A stretch of 64,000 bases of DNA from Hoeflea sp. BAL378. Lineage in GTDB: Bacteria; Pseudomonadota; Alphaproteobacteria; Rhizobiales; Rhizobiaceae. How positions within the stretch are numbered: position 1 is the first letter of the stretch; every line of letters starts with the position of its first letter. The position numbers and the translations under genes were made by a program. Shown piece by piece: positions 17,941 to 25,832 of the stretch. The DNA lies in NCBI RefSeq assembly GCF_000759435.1, contig NZ_JRJG01000038.1, positions 62,001 to 126,000 on the forward strand. The letters run 5' to 3'. The notes beneath the pieces were generated by a model. It ran no database searches. It was not told the origin of the DNA and saw only the letters and a program-made list of their open reading frames with translations.

Positions 17941-18004
17941 TGCAGGCGGGCCGAACCCACGGCTTTGCAATTCCCAATCCGATATTTCCAGAAAAGTGAC
18001 CACC

Positions 18005-18427
18005 ATGACCGATATCGTCAAAGTCAAGACCGGAAACAAGTATGAAGAGCTTGGCAGCTATTCCCGCCTTGTCGCCATCGACAACCTGATCCTGGTGTCG
18101 AACACCGCCGGCCGCAATCCGAAGACCAAGCTGATTTCTGAGGATCTGGCCGAGCAGACGCTGCAGGCGCTCTCCAACATCGAAGGGGCGCTTGCCGCTG
18201 TCGGGGCCACGCTGGCGGATGTCGTGCGGGCCCGCGTCTTCGTTCAGTTCCCGCAAGACATCGACACCATCATGGCGGCCTATGGAGAGAAGATGCGCGG
18301 CATCAATCCGGCCCTGACGATGACATGCCCGCCTCTGGGGTCGACGGACTACAAGGTCGAGATCGAAGTCACGGCCTATCGCGGTTCCTCCAAGGCGAAC
18401 GTCACCGAGATGACCATCTCCCTCTGA
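18005..18427 (+). CDS. RidA-family protein lacking the canonical arginine
   Basis: The 140-residue protein has the YjgF/RidA/UK114 trimer fold pattern (LVAIDNLILVSNTAGRNP, ALSNIEGALAAVGATLADVVRARVFV, VEIEVTAY). In enamine/imine deaminases a conserved arginine follows the P-A dipeptide (E. coli RidA R105). Here that position is leucine (NPALTMTCPP, L104). Proteins lacking this arginine belong to Rid subgroups without demonstrated imine deaminase activity, so this one may bind or protect an intermediate instead. A GTG start 9 bases upstream is possible. It lies 64 bases after the OCD-like gene and 67 before an FAD oxidase. Confidence 0.88.
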   Translation: MTDIVKVKTGNKYEELGSYSRLVAIDNLILVSNTAGRNPKTKLISEDLAEQTLQALSNIEGALAAVGATLADVVRARVFVQFPQDIDTIMAAYGEKMRGINPALTMTCPPLGSTDYKVEIEVTAYRGSSKANVTEMTISL

Positions 18428-18494
18428 CCCAGGATCTGCGCGCGGGTCTGCAGGTCCACGCGCAATCTGATGCACTCATTCAAGGATTAGGACC

Positions 18495-19787
18495 GTGGCT
18501 CCCGTTATCGTTCCGGTGCAGACTTCAATCGACTTTCCGCCCTCGACGACAGTCGTCGTGATCGGCGGCGGAATCATAGGTCTGACCGCTGCGCTGACTT
18601 TGGCCGAACGGGGAATTCCCGTGGTCGTTCTCGAGAAAGGCCGAATTGGCGCGGAACAATCCTCGCGCAATCTGGGCTGGATCCGGAAAACGGGGCGCGA
18701 CAAGCACGACCTGCCGCTTTCGGTCGAGTCGGACCGGCTCTGGTCCGAGATGCCGCAAAGGCTGGGCGCCGACGTCGGCTACAGCCAGGCCGGCATCATG
18801 TATGTCGCGCGCACCGAAGCGGAAATGGCCGGCCATGAAACCTGGATCAAGTCGGTTGGCGGCCGGTCGCTCGATTCGCGCCTGCTGAGCCCGGCGAACA
18901 TCGCCGAACTGGTTCCCGGAGGCTCGGGCAAATGGGTCGGCGGGATTTTCACTCCGTCGGACGGGCGCGCGGAGCCGCAATTCGCGAGCAGCGCCATCGC
19001 CAGGGCGGCGATGGCAAAAGGCGCCGTCATCGTCGAGAACTGCGCCGTCCGGACGCTGGAGATGTCGGCGGGGCGGGTGAGCGGCGTCATGACCGAGCGC
19101 GGCGAAATTCGCTGCGAACAGGTCCTGCTGGCCGGCGGCATGTGGTCCAGGCGCTTTCTCGGCAACCACGGCGTCTCGCTGCCGACCCTTCCGCTGGTGG
19201 CCTCGGTGTTCAGAACGGCGCCGATGCAGGGGCCGACGGACATCGCCGTCGGCGCCTCGGATTTCTCGTTCCGCAAACGCCACGACGGCGGCTACACGAT
19301 CACCCAGCGCGGGGCCCTGTATGCGCCGCTGGTCCTTGATCACCTGCTGATCGGCTACCGGTATCTGCCGACGCTGAGGGCGCAGTGGAACAATGTCCGC
19401 CTCTCCTTCGGCAGGGATTTTGTCAACGACCTGTCGCTGGCTCGCCGCTGGACCGCGGGCGCGAGGTCGCCTTTCGAGCGCGTCCGGACGATGGACCCGC
19501 CGGTCAACGAGGGCCTGAATGCCGAAGCCCTGCGAAACCTCAGCAAGGCATGGCCTGTCTTCAACTCGGTCGAGGTGAAACAAAGCTGGGCCGGAATGAT
19601 CGATGTCACGCCGGATTCGCTACCGGTCATCTCCCCGGTCGCGCGGATCCCCGGGCTCACGCTCGCCTCGGGGTTCTCCGGTCACGGATTCGGCACCTCA
19701 CCCGCGGCAGGACAGCTTGCGGCGGACCTGGTGACAGGCAGCGCCCCCATCGTCGATCCCACTCCCTATCGGCTGGAGCGCCTCTGA
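18495..19787 (+). CDS. FAD-dependent amine/D-amino-acid oxidase (DAO family), paralogue A
   Basis: The 430-residue flavoprotein has the FAD-binding motif VVVIGGGIIGLTAALTLAERG (glycines near 24-29) and the active-site entry segment EKGRIGAEQSSRNLGWIRK. DPPVNEGL, SVEVKQSWAGMIDVTPDSLPVI and the C-terminal GFSGHGFGTSPAAGQLAADL complete the DAO fold. The start is GTG at 18495 with AAGGA about 10 bases upstream. It is clearly paralogous to the oxidase at 22388: the two share long stretches such as GAEQS-RN-GW-RK and DGRAEPQ. Substrates may be secondary amines or opine-like amino acids. It is the third gene of the OCD-RidA unit. Confidence 0.9.
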   Translation: MAPVIVPVQTSIDFPPSTTVVVIGGGIIGLTAALTLAERGIPVVVLEKGRIGAEQSSRNLGWIRKTGRDKHDLPLSVESDRLWSEMPQRLGADVGYSQAGIMYVARTEAEMAGHETWIKSVGGRSLDSRLLSPANIAELVPGGSGKWVGGIFTPSDGRAEPQFASSAIARAAMAKGAVIVENCAVRTLEMSAGRVSGVMTERGEIRCEQVLLAGGMWSRRFLGNHGVSLPTLPLVASVFRTAPMQGPTDIAVGASDFSFRKRHDGGYTITQRGALYAPLVLDHLLIGYRYLPTLRAQWNNVRLSFGRDFVNDLSLARRWTAGARSPFERVRTMDPPVNEGLNAEALRNLSKAWPVFNSVEVKQSWAGMIDVTPDSLPVISPVARIPGLTLASGFSGHGFGTSPAAGQLAADLVTGSAPIVDPTPYRLERL

Positions 19788-19796
19788 GGAGAGCAT

Positions 19797-19828
19797 GAGC
19801 CTGGGCGGCCAAGCGGCCGACCAGGCTC
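19797..19828 (+). other. Stem-loop between amine oxidase and aldehyde dehydrogenase
   Basis: GAGCCTGG (19797-19804) pairs with CCAGGCTC (19821-19828), with an inner GGCC/GGCC stem over a 4-base loop. It lies in the 104-base gap between two cotranscribed-looking genes and may tune downstream expression. No T tract follows. Confidence 0.5.
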
Positions 19829-19891
19829 CTGCGGGTGAAGTTTCAATCCCGGATCCGGCCGATGCCGATCCGAACCTGGAGTGAATGTGAT

Positions 19892-21403
19892 ATGGCTGCG
19901 ATGATCGAAAGGGCAGGCGGGTCGGCGGTGCGGATTCCCGCCAGCAAGATGTTGATTGACGGACAATGGTGTGACGCCGCGGACGGGCGGACGATCCCGG
20001 TTTTCGATCCCGCCACCGAGGACAAGATCGCCGACATCGCCGCCGCCGGCGCCGCCGATGTCGACCGCGCGGTCCGGGCGGCGCACCGCACCTTCGAAAG
20101 TGCCCTGTGGCAGAAGATGCGACCGCTCGACCGCGGCCGCATTCTGGAGAAGCTCGCGCTTCTCATCGAACGCGACGCCGAGGAACTGGCGCGGCTCGAG
20201 ACGCTCGACAACGGCAAGCCATACGCGGTTTCGAAAAATATCGACATGAAGTTCGCTGTCGACGCCCTGCGCTATTATGGCGGCTGGAGCTCCAAGATGG
20301 CCGGCGAATACATCCAGCTCTCGCCGTTCTTCGACGATGGCGGCACCTATCGCGCCTATACCGAGCGCAAGCCGGTCGGCGTCGTCGGCGGCATCACGCC
20401 CTGGAATTTCCCGCTCGGACAGGCGATCCAGAAGATCGCGCCCGCCATCGCCTTCGGCTGCACCATCGTCCTCAAGCCCTCTGAAGAGGCGTCGCTGACC
20501 ACCCTGCGCCTGGGCGAGCTCATTCTGGAGGCGGGCATTCCGGACGGCGCGATCAACATTGTCACGGGCTACGGCCATGAGGCCGGCCAGGCCCTCGTCG
20601 ACCATCCGCTGGTGCGCAAGATCGCCTTCACGGGGTCCACGGCCACCGGCCAGAGGATCCTCGAATCCTCGGCGCGCCAGATGAAGCGCGTGACGCTGGA
20701 ACTGGGCGGCAAGTCTCCGACGATCGTCCTCGCCGATGCCGATCTCGACAAGGCGATCCCCGGTGCGGCGAACGCCATCTTTCCCAATTCGGGGCAGGTA
20801 TGCACCGCGGGCTCCCGGCTTCTGATCGAGGCCTCGGTCTTCGACGAGGTCACCACGGGCGTGGCCCGGATCGCCCAGGAGCTGAAGCTCGGCAACGGCT
20901 TCGATCCCTCGGTTCACCTGGGTCCGCTGATTTCCGCCCGCCAGATGGATCGGGTCGCTTCGCTCGTCGCCAGCGGCGTCGAGCAAGGGGCGGAACCGCT
21001 CTGCGGCGCAGAGCGAGACGACCGCAAGGGATATTTCTATCGTCCGACCGTGCTGACCGGCGGCCGACCGGACATGCGCATTGCCCGGGAGGAAGTGTTC
21101 GGCCCGGTGGTTCTGGCCATGCCCATCAACGATCTCCGCCAGGTCAAATCGCTCGCCAACGACACCGAATTCGGGCTCGGCGCCAGCATCTGGACGAGCA
21201 ATCTCGACAAGGCGCATCTGCTGGCAAGCCAGATCGACTGTGGAACCGTCTGGATCAACACCCACAATGTCCTGGACGTGGCGATGCCGTTCGGCGGCAC
21301 AAAGCTCTCCGGCCTTGGCCGCGAGTTCGGCACCGAAGCCGTTCACGCCTATACCGAGCCGCGCGCCGTCTGCATGCGCCTGGAAACGGCCGATTTCGGA
21401 TGA
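19892..21403 (+). CDS. NAD(P)-dependent aldehyde dehydrogenase
   Basis: The 503-residue enzyme has the N-terminal KMLIDGQWCDAADGRTIPVFDPATED, ITPWNFPLGQAIQKIAPAIAFG for cofactor binding, FTGSTATGQ, the general base in LELGGKSPT and the catalytic cysteine C304 in SGQVCTAGSR. Its closest-looking group is gamma-aminobutyraldehyde/betaine aldehyde dehydrogenase. The ATG at 19892 has a GGAG about 11 bases upstream; upstream in-frame codons lack a site. It ends the OCD-RidA-oxidase unit and is followed by a nested hairpin. The logical role is oxidation of the aldehyde released by the FAD oxidase. Confidence 0.92.
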   Translation: MAAMIERAGGSAVRIPASKMLIDGQWCDAADGRTIPVFDPATEDKIADIAAAGAADVDRAVRAAHRTFESALWQKMRPLDRGRILEKLALLIERDAEELARLETLDNGKPYAVSKNIDMKFAVDALRYYGGWSSKMAGEYIQLSPFFDDGGTYRAYTERKPVGVVGGITPWNFPLGQAIQKIAPAIAFGCTIVLKPSEEASLTTLRLGELILEAGIPDGAINIVTGYGHEAGQALVDHPLVRKIAFTGSTATGQRILESSARQMKRVTLELGGKSPTIVLADADLDKAIPGAANAIFPNSGQVCTAGSRLLIEASVFDEVTTGVARIAQELKLGNGFDPSVHLGPLISARQMDRVASLVASGVEQGAEPLCGAERDDRKGYFYRPTVLTGGRPDMRIAREEVFGPVVLAMPINDLRQVKSLANDTEFGLGASIWTSNLDKAHLLASQIDCGTVWINTHNVLDVAMPFGGTKLSGLGREFGTEAVHAYTEPRAVCMRLETADFG

Positions 21404-21419
21404 TCGCAGCCCGGTGAGA

Positions 21420-21467
21420 CGCCGGACGGACCCCCGGCACCTGGTGCCGGATGCGGTCCGTCGGGCG
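21420..21467 (+). terminator. Nested hairpin after the aldehyde dehydrogenase
   Basis: An outer stem CGCCGGACGGACC (21420-21432) pairs with GGTCCGTCGGGCG (21455-21467) at 12 of 13 positions. It encloses a second perfect stem CCGGCAC/GTGCCGG at 21434-21450. It lies 17 bases after the stop codon. It has no T tract but high predicted stability. Confidence 0.65.
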
Positions 21468-21481
21468 TGCCGGCGCACCGC

Positions 21482-21516
21482 ATTCGATGGTGGCCGGAAC
21501 CGCACAAATTACGGCC
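21482..21516 (+). promoter_or_regulatory. Composite direct-repeat element, copy 3
   Basis: The downstream half GCACAAATTACGGCC (21502-21516) matches the copies at 9073 and 16681. The upstream half at 21482-21501 keeps the register, with TGGCC then GGAACC where copy 2 has TGGCC then TGATCC. It lies 74 bases before the exported SnoaL-like gene. Confidence 0.5.
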
Positions 21517-21589
21517 GCAAGCGAAATGGACAGCCAAAGTCCCCGTGGCTAGCCTGACTTCAATCGAGGGACCGGGAGAGGTGACGACG

Positions 21590-22156
21590 ATGATTACATC
21601 CATCTACAGGACATGCCGGAGCTTGCTTCCAGGCCATGCCGGACATCCCGGCGCGAATGCCGGACCGGCAACCGCTCTGACCCGCTCGGATTTTCTCCGC
21701 TTCATGGCCCTCGGGCTTGCATCCGCCGGTGTCGGGCTGTCAGCCGACCGTGCGTTTGCCCAGATGGCCAGCGACACCGCGCCGGTCACCGACCTGGACA
21801 AGGTCTATGACGCCTGGCAGGACCGGTTCAATGCCGGCGATCTCGACGGGCTGCTCGCGCTCTATGCCGCGGACGTCACCTACGTCAATCCGGACGGGGT
21901 CGAACTCGCGGGCCAGGAGGCCACGCGCGCCGACTATGCGGGACTGCTGGCCCTGAAGCCGAAGATCGAGATCGGCGACCGCAAGCACGTGGTTTACCAG
22001 AACATTGCCCTGACAACCAATCACTGGACGCTTGAACTCACCGATGCCGCCGGCGTCGTGCAGACCCTGACCGGCGGCGGCATCGAGGTGCTGCGCAACG
22101 AGGATGGCGCGGGCTGGCTCTTCATCATCGACGACGCGTCGCGCTCGGCGTCGTGA
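21590..22156 (+). CDS. Exported SnoaL/NTF2-like protein
   Basis: This 188-residue protein has an N-terminal region ending in a hydrophobic segment FLRFMALGLASAGVGLSADRAFA with a plausible cleavage after AFA (about residue 61). A SnoaL/DUF4440-type domain follows: VYDAWQDRFNAGDLDGLLALYAADVTYVNPDG, then GGGIEVLRNEDGAGWLFIID. The long segment before the hydrophobic core resembles a Tat leader but shows R-S rather than twin arginine, so the route is uncertain. NTF2-like cone folds bind small hydrophobic ligands or act as isomerases or dehydratases. GGGAGAGG lies 9 bases before ATG 21590. It stands alone behind its own copy of the composite element, implying coregulation with the importer and amine oxidase units. 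Confidence 0.78.
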   Translation: MITSIYRTCRSLLPGHAGHPGANAGPATALTRSDFLRFMALGLASAGVGLSADRAFAQMASDTAPVTDLDKVYDAWQDRFNAGDLDGLLALYAADVTYVNPDGVELAGQEATRADYAGLLALKPKIEIGDRKHVVYQNIALTTNHWTLELTDAAGVVQTLTGGGIEVLRNEDGAGWLFIIDDASRSAS

Positions 22157-22387
22157 CGCCTCCCGGCCGATCCGCGGGGTGACTGTCGCCCGGATGAGGC
22201 AATGGCCGAACGGGATCGCGGCAGCGCGCTTCACGGGTTTCATGGCTCTCCGGACTCTGAACAGGTCCCGGAGAGCCGCCCAGGCCGGCGGCGGCTCAGC
22301 CTCTGAGGTCATCCTCGCAGACGACCGGATTGCCGTCGTTGTCCGGCATCGTCCAGCGACCTGTCTCTGTCCCCGGGTTTGAACACC

Positions 22388-23722
22388 ATGCGCATCGACC
22401 TCGATCCTGTCCCAAGTGACGCCCAACTGCCCTCGCGCGTCGATGTCGTTGTCATCGGCGGCGGCATCCTCGGGGTGTCGACCGCCTACTTCCTCGCCAG
22501 GCGGGGCGTATCGGTCGCCGTGTGCGAGAAAGGGGAAATCGGCGCCGAGCAGTCGGGGCGCAACTGGGGCTGGGTTCGCAAGCAGGGGGGCGATCCCTCG
22601 GAGATTCCCCTGACCCTGCACAGCGTCGAGCTGTGGGAGGGCATGAACCAGGACATCGGCGCCGAAACCGGCTTTCGCACCTGCGGGAGCGTCTCGCTGG
22701 CCTCGAGCGCGAAGGACATCGCCGCCTGCGAGGGGTGGGTCGATTCGGTCCGGGAGTATCTGCCGGATCTTGGAACCAGGGTCCTGTCGACGCGGGAGCT
22801 GCAAACCATCCTGCCGGGCGCGCCCAGGCATTTCCTCGGAGGACTGTACACCGCCACGGACGGCCGCGCCGAGCCGCAACTGGCCGCCCCGGCTCTTGCG
22901 AAGGCGGCACGGTCGCGCGGCGCCGCGATCATGACCCATTGCGCCGTCCGCGGGTTCGAGACCAGCGCCGGGCGGATATCGGGGGTGGTGACCGAGAAGG
23001 GATCGATTGCCTGCGACTCGGTGGTTCTGGCAGGCGGCGCCTGGTGCCGCATCTTCTGCGCCAACATGGGCATTTTCCTTCCGCAGTTGAAGCTGCGGAC
23101 GTCGGTCATGCGCACCGGACCGCTGGAAGGCGGACCGGCGAGCGCCGCGATGGCGCCCGGCTATTCGTTCCGGCGTCGCCTGGATGGGGGGTACACGATC
23201 GGCACCGGCTTCATGAACTATGCCGACCTTGTGCCGGACAGCATCCGCATGCTGTCCCTGTTCTGGCCGACGATCCGCCATGAATGGAGCACGATCAGGC
23301 TCCGCCTCGGCAGGCGTTTCCTGGACGAATTGACCGCCCCCTCCCGCTGGCGGCTCGACCGGGTCAGTCCGTTCGAGGCTACCCGCGTGCTTGATCCGGA
23401 TCCCGTTGCCGGCGATCTGGATCGGGTGCTGGAAACGCTCTCGGCAGATTTTCCGGTCTTCCGGTCGGCCCGGATTGCCGGGCAATGGGCGGGCATGATC
23501 GATGTCTCGCCGGATGCGATGCCTTTCCTCACGGACGTGCCATCGACGCCGGGATTTTTCATCGCGACGGGCTTTTCGGGACACGGTTTCGGCAACGGAC
23601 CCGGGGCGGGGCACCTGATGGCCGATCTGGTGACGGGGGCGAAGCCGCGTGTCGATCCGCGTCCGTTTCGGTTCTCACGCTTCACCGACGGCCCGAGGCC
23701 GGAATACCGGGCCAGGGTCTGA
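22388..23722 (+). CDS. FAD-dependent amine/D-amino-acid oxidase (DAO family), paralogue B
   Basis: The 444-residue flavoprotein has VVVIGGGILGVSTAYFLARRG at residues 21-41, EKGEIGAEQSGRNWGWVRKQGGD, TATDGRAEPQLAAPALAKAA and the C-terminal GFSGHGFGNGPGAGHLMADL motif. It is paralogous to the oxidase at 18495. The start chosen is ATG 22388; an in-frame TTG occurs 9 bases earlier and neither has a clear ribosome-binding site. It is separated from the SnoaL-like gene by 231 bases without obvious elements, so it may be read through from there or have an unseen promoter. It converges with the sensor kinase gene. Confidence 0.9.
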   Translation: MRIDLDPVPSDAQLPSRVDVVVIGGGILGVSTAYFLARRGVSVAVCEKGEIGAEQSGRNWGWVRKQGGDPSEIPLTLHSVELWEGMNQDIGAETGFRTCGSVSLASSAKDIAACEGWVDSVREYLPDLGTRVLSTRELQTILPGAPRHFLGGLYTATDGRAEPQLAAPALAKAARSRGAAIMTHCAVRGFETSAGRISGVVTEKGSIACDSVVLAGGAWCRIFCANMGIFLPQLKLRTSVMRTGPLEGGPASAAMAPGYSFRRRLDGGYTIGTGFMNYADLVPDSIRMLSLFWPTIRHEWSTIRLRLGRRFLDELTAPSRWRLDRVSPFEATRVLDPDPVAGDLDRVLETLSADFPVFRSARIAGQWAGMIDVSPDAMPFLTDVPSTPGFFIATGFSGHGFGNGPGAGHLMADLVTGAKPRVDPRPFRFSRFTDGPRPEYRARV

Positions 23723-23793
23723 GGGGCGGAGCAGCCCCGGCGCGGTTCTCCTGCAGGCGCAATGCCATCTTCTGGAAAACCCGGCGCGCGATT

Positions 23794-24855
23794 TCAGTCT
23801 GTCGCGGTCGCCGGCAGCCATATTTCGATCGCGGCGCCCTTGCCGCCCGTGTCGATGAAGGCCGCGTCGCCGCCATGGGCGCGGGCGATCGCCTGCACGA
23901 TCGGCAGACCAAGCCCCGAACCGCCGCGGGCGCGGGTCCGCGAATCGTCGGCGCGCCAGAAGCGATCGAAAGCCCGCTCTTCCGCGCCGGGGGGCAGGCC
24001 GGGGCCTGTGTCGGAGCAGCGGATCACCGCCCTGTCCTTGGTTCGGCGCGTCCGGATGACCACTGTGCTGTTCGGCGCGTAGCGACGGGCATTGTCGAGG
24101 ATCGCAAACAGGATTTGCCGGACTCTCGCTTTGTCGGCGAGAACGACGGCGGATTCGAGGTCCCGCTCGACCGTAATGCCCGCGCCGATCAGATCCTGCT
24201 CGACCGAGGCGATGGCGGCTTCCGCTTCGTCGGCCAGGTCGATCTGGTCGAGCGTGAGATCCAGGCGATCCGCATTGGACAATCCCAGGGTCCGGAGGTC
24301 CTCGACGATCCGGGTCAGGTCTTCGACATGGGCGAGCAGACGTCCATAGATTTCCGGGCTCGGTGTGAACACCCCGTCGGACAGGCCCTGGAGGCGGCCG
24401 CGCAGAATGGTCAGCGGCGTGCGCAACTCATGCGCAATGGCAGAATTCGAGTATCTCAACTCGGCCTCCGCGCTCTCCAGCCGGGAGGCCATGGCGTTGA
24501 AGTCGGATATCAGGCTCTCGGCCTCGCCGAACGAGGTTTGCATCGGTTCGGCGCGAATGGAAAAATCCCCGCCCGCGATCGAGCGGGCAGCGCTCGCCAC
24601 CGCTTTGAGCGGCCGCACAATCGTGAGCGCCAGCCGCCAGCCGACGAGTGCTGCCGCGGACAGACCGATCGCCAGGATCAGGCCGAGGACGATGAAGTCC
24701 CCGGTGTTCCATTTCTCGCTGTAGGAGGCGTCGGTGTAAAACCACTCGTAGATCACGGTGTAATAGAACATCCAGCCAAAGAACATGACCCCGAAGGCTA
24801 CGAGTGTCAGCGCGCTCAGGGCGCGAACCATCTGTGTGTTGAGGCTTTTAGCCAT
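23794..24855 (-). CDS. Sensor histidine kinase (BaeS/AdeS-like)
   Basis: The 353-residue membrane kinase has two transmembrane helices (about 13-32 and 54-75) around a short periplasmic loop, then a HAMP domain (RPLKAVASAARSIAGGDFSIRAE). The dimerisation box is AHELRTPLTILRG with phospho-acceptor H142. The ATPase lid motifs are N-box LDNARRYAP, G1 DTGPGLP and G2 GGSGLGLPIV. The start is ATG 24855, which overlaps the regulator stop by 8 bases (ATGGCTAA). It pairs with the response regulator upstream. Given the divergent efflux operon it likely senses envelope stress or a toxic compound. Confidence 0.92.
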   Translation of the reverse strand: MAKSLNTQMVRALSALTLVAFGVMFFGWMFYYTVIYEWFYTDASYSEKWNTGDFIVLGLILAIGLSAAALVGWRLALTIVRPLKAVASAARSIAGGDFSIRAEPMQTSFGEAESLISDFNAMASRLESAEAELRYSNSAIAHELRTPLTILRGRLQGLSDGVFTPSPEIYGRLLAHVEDLTRIVEDLRTLGLSNADRLDLTLDQIDLADEAEAAIASVEQDLIGAGITVERDLESAVVLADKARVRQILFAILDNARRYAPNSTVVIRTRRTKDRAVIRCSDTGPGLPPGAEERAFDRFWRADDSRTRARGGSGLGLPIVQAIARAHGGDAAFIDTGGKGAAIEIWLPATATD

Positions 24856-25543
24856 GACGATCCGCCAATCGGTAGCCGACGCCACGGACGCCTGACAGCA
24901 ACTGCTCGGCGCCGGCGGCGGACAGCTTGCGCCGCAGATTGCTCATGTGGCTGTCGACCGTTCTCTCCAGGGCGTCGCCCTCGGGCAGGCAGGCGTCCAC
25001 AAGCTCGGAGCGCTCGAACACCCGGTTTGGCGAAGCCGCCATGTAGGCAAGCAGGCGGAACTCGGTGCGTGTGAGCTCCAGCACCACGGGGCCCGAAGGC
25101 TGGTCGATCGTGGCCACATAGGCCTCGGCGTCGACAGTGAGCGGTCCGACGCGGATTGCCTGTCGCCGGTCGCGGCCTAGGCTACGGCGCAGCACCGCCT
25201 TGGCCCGCGCCACCACCTCAAGCGGATTGAACGGCTTGACGACATAATCGTCGGCGCCGATCCGCAGGGCCTGCAGCTTGTCGAGATCCTCGGCCAGCGC
25301 CGTGACCATGATCACCGGCGTGTCGCCGTGCCGTCGGATTGCCGCCAGGACTTCATAGCCATCCTGGCCCGGCAGTTTCACATCGAGGATCACCAGGTCG
25401 GGCTTGAGTCGCCGGTGATGGGCAAGGCCGATCGTGCCGTCATTGGCGCTGACGGTGCGGAAGGCCTCCCGCTGGAAGTAGGTCTCGAGGATATCGACGA
25501 TTTCCGGTTCGTCCTCGATGATGAGGATCAGGGCATTGTCCAT
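24848..25543 (-). CDS. OmpR-family response regulator (BaeR-like)
   Basis: The 231-residue regulator has a receiver domain with acidic pocket E10/D11, phospho-acceptor D54 in LVILDVKLPG, the switch threonine T81 and lysine K103 in YVVKPF. A winged-helix DNA-binding domain follows (about 130-228; LTRTEFRLLAYMAASPNRVFERSELVDAC and SHMSNLRRKLSAAG, ending GVRGVGYRLADRHG). It is first in a two-gene minus-strand operon with the sensor kinase. It is divergent across about 150 bases from the small protein and MacAB operon, which it probably controls. Confidence 0.93.
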   Translation of the reverse strand: MDNALILIIEDEPEIVDILETYFQREAFRTVSANDGTIGLAHHRRLKPDLVILDVKLPGQDGYEVLAAIRRHGDTPVIMVTALAEDLDKLQALRIGADDYVVKPFNPLEVVARAKAVLRRSLGRDRRQAIRVGPLTVDAEAYVATIDQPSGPVVLELTRTEFRLLAYMAASPNRVFERSELVDACLPEGDALERTVDSHMSNLRRKLSAAGAEQLLSGVRGVGYRLADRHG

Positions 25544-25694
25544 TTTGGTCCATCTCTGTCGGCGATCTCTCCTTAGAGAAGCGACGGACGAGGCAAGGTC
25601 AACCGTGAATCGCCCGCCTCCACACGATCTCCATGTTCCCTGCGCCTAGGCTGAAGGAAAGAAAAGACATTGGCGCTGAGCAAAGGAGACCCAG

Positions 25695-25832
25695 ATGCTT
25701 GTTCGCAATTTCACCCTCATCTGCATCGTCGTGGCTGTCTTCGCCATCCTGTTCTCGATGCTGGTCAACAGTACCCGCCGGTCCGCCAGATTGCCGGAGT
25801 CATTCCCTGTCATCCTGGTCCCGGTTGAATGA
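25695..25832 (+). CDS. 45-residue single-pass membrane protein, coupled to macA
   Basis: This short gene encodes MLVRNFTLICIVVAVFAILF followed by a basic segment and ends in PVILVPVE. It has a textbook AAGGAG ribosome-binding site 8 bases before ATG 25695. Its stop overlaps the macA start in an ATGA junction (ATG 25829, TGA 25830). The first 25 residues form one transmembrane helix with a short positive tail (NSTRRSARL). It is the first gene of the MacAB efflux operon, directly opposite the two-component system. It may be a small accessory subunit of the pump, in the way AcrZ serves AcrB, or a coupling leader peptide. No homologue is recognised by eye. Confidence 0.72.
   Translation: MLVRNFTLICIVVAVFAILFSMLVNSTRRSARLPESFPVILVPVE

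Noticed and set aside
23723-23740. Terminator between the FAD oxidase and sensor kinase genes
   Set aside because: Only a 5-bp GGGGC/GCCCC stem is visible, too weak to call.
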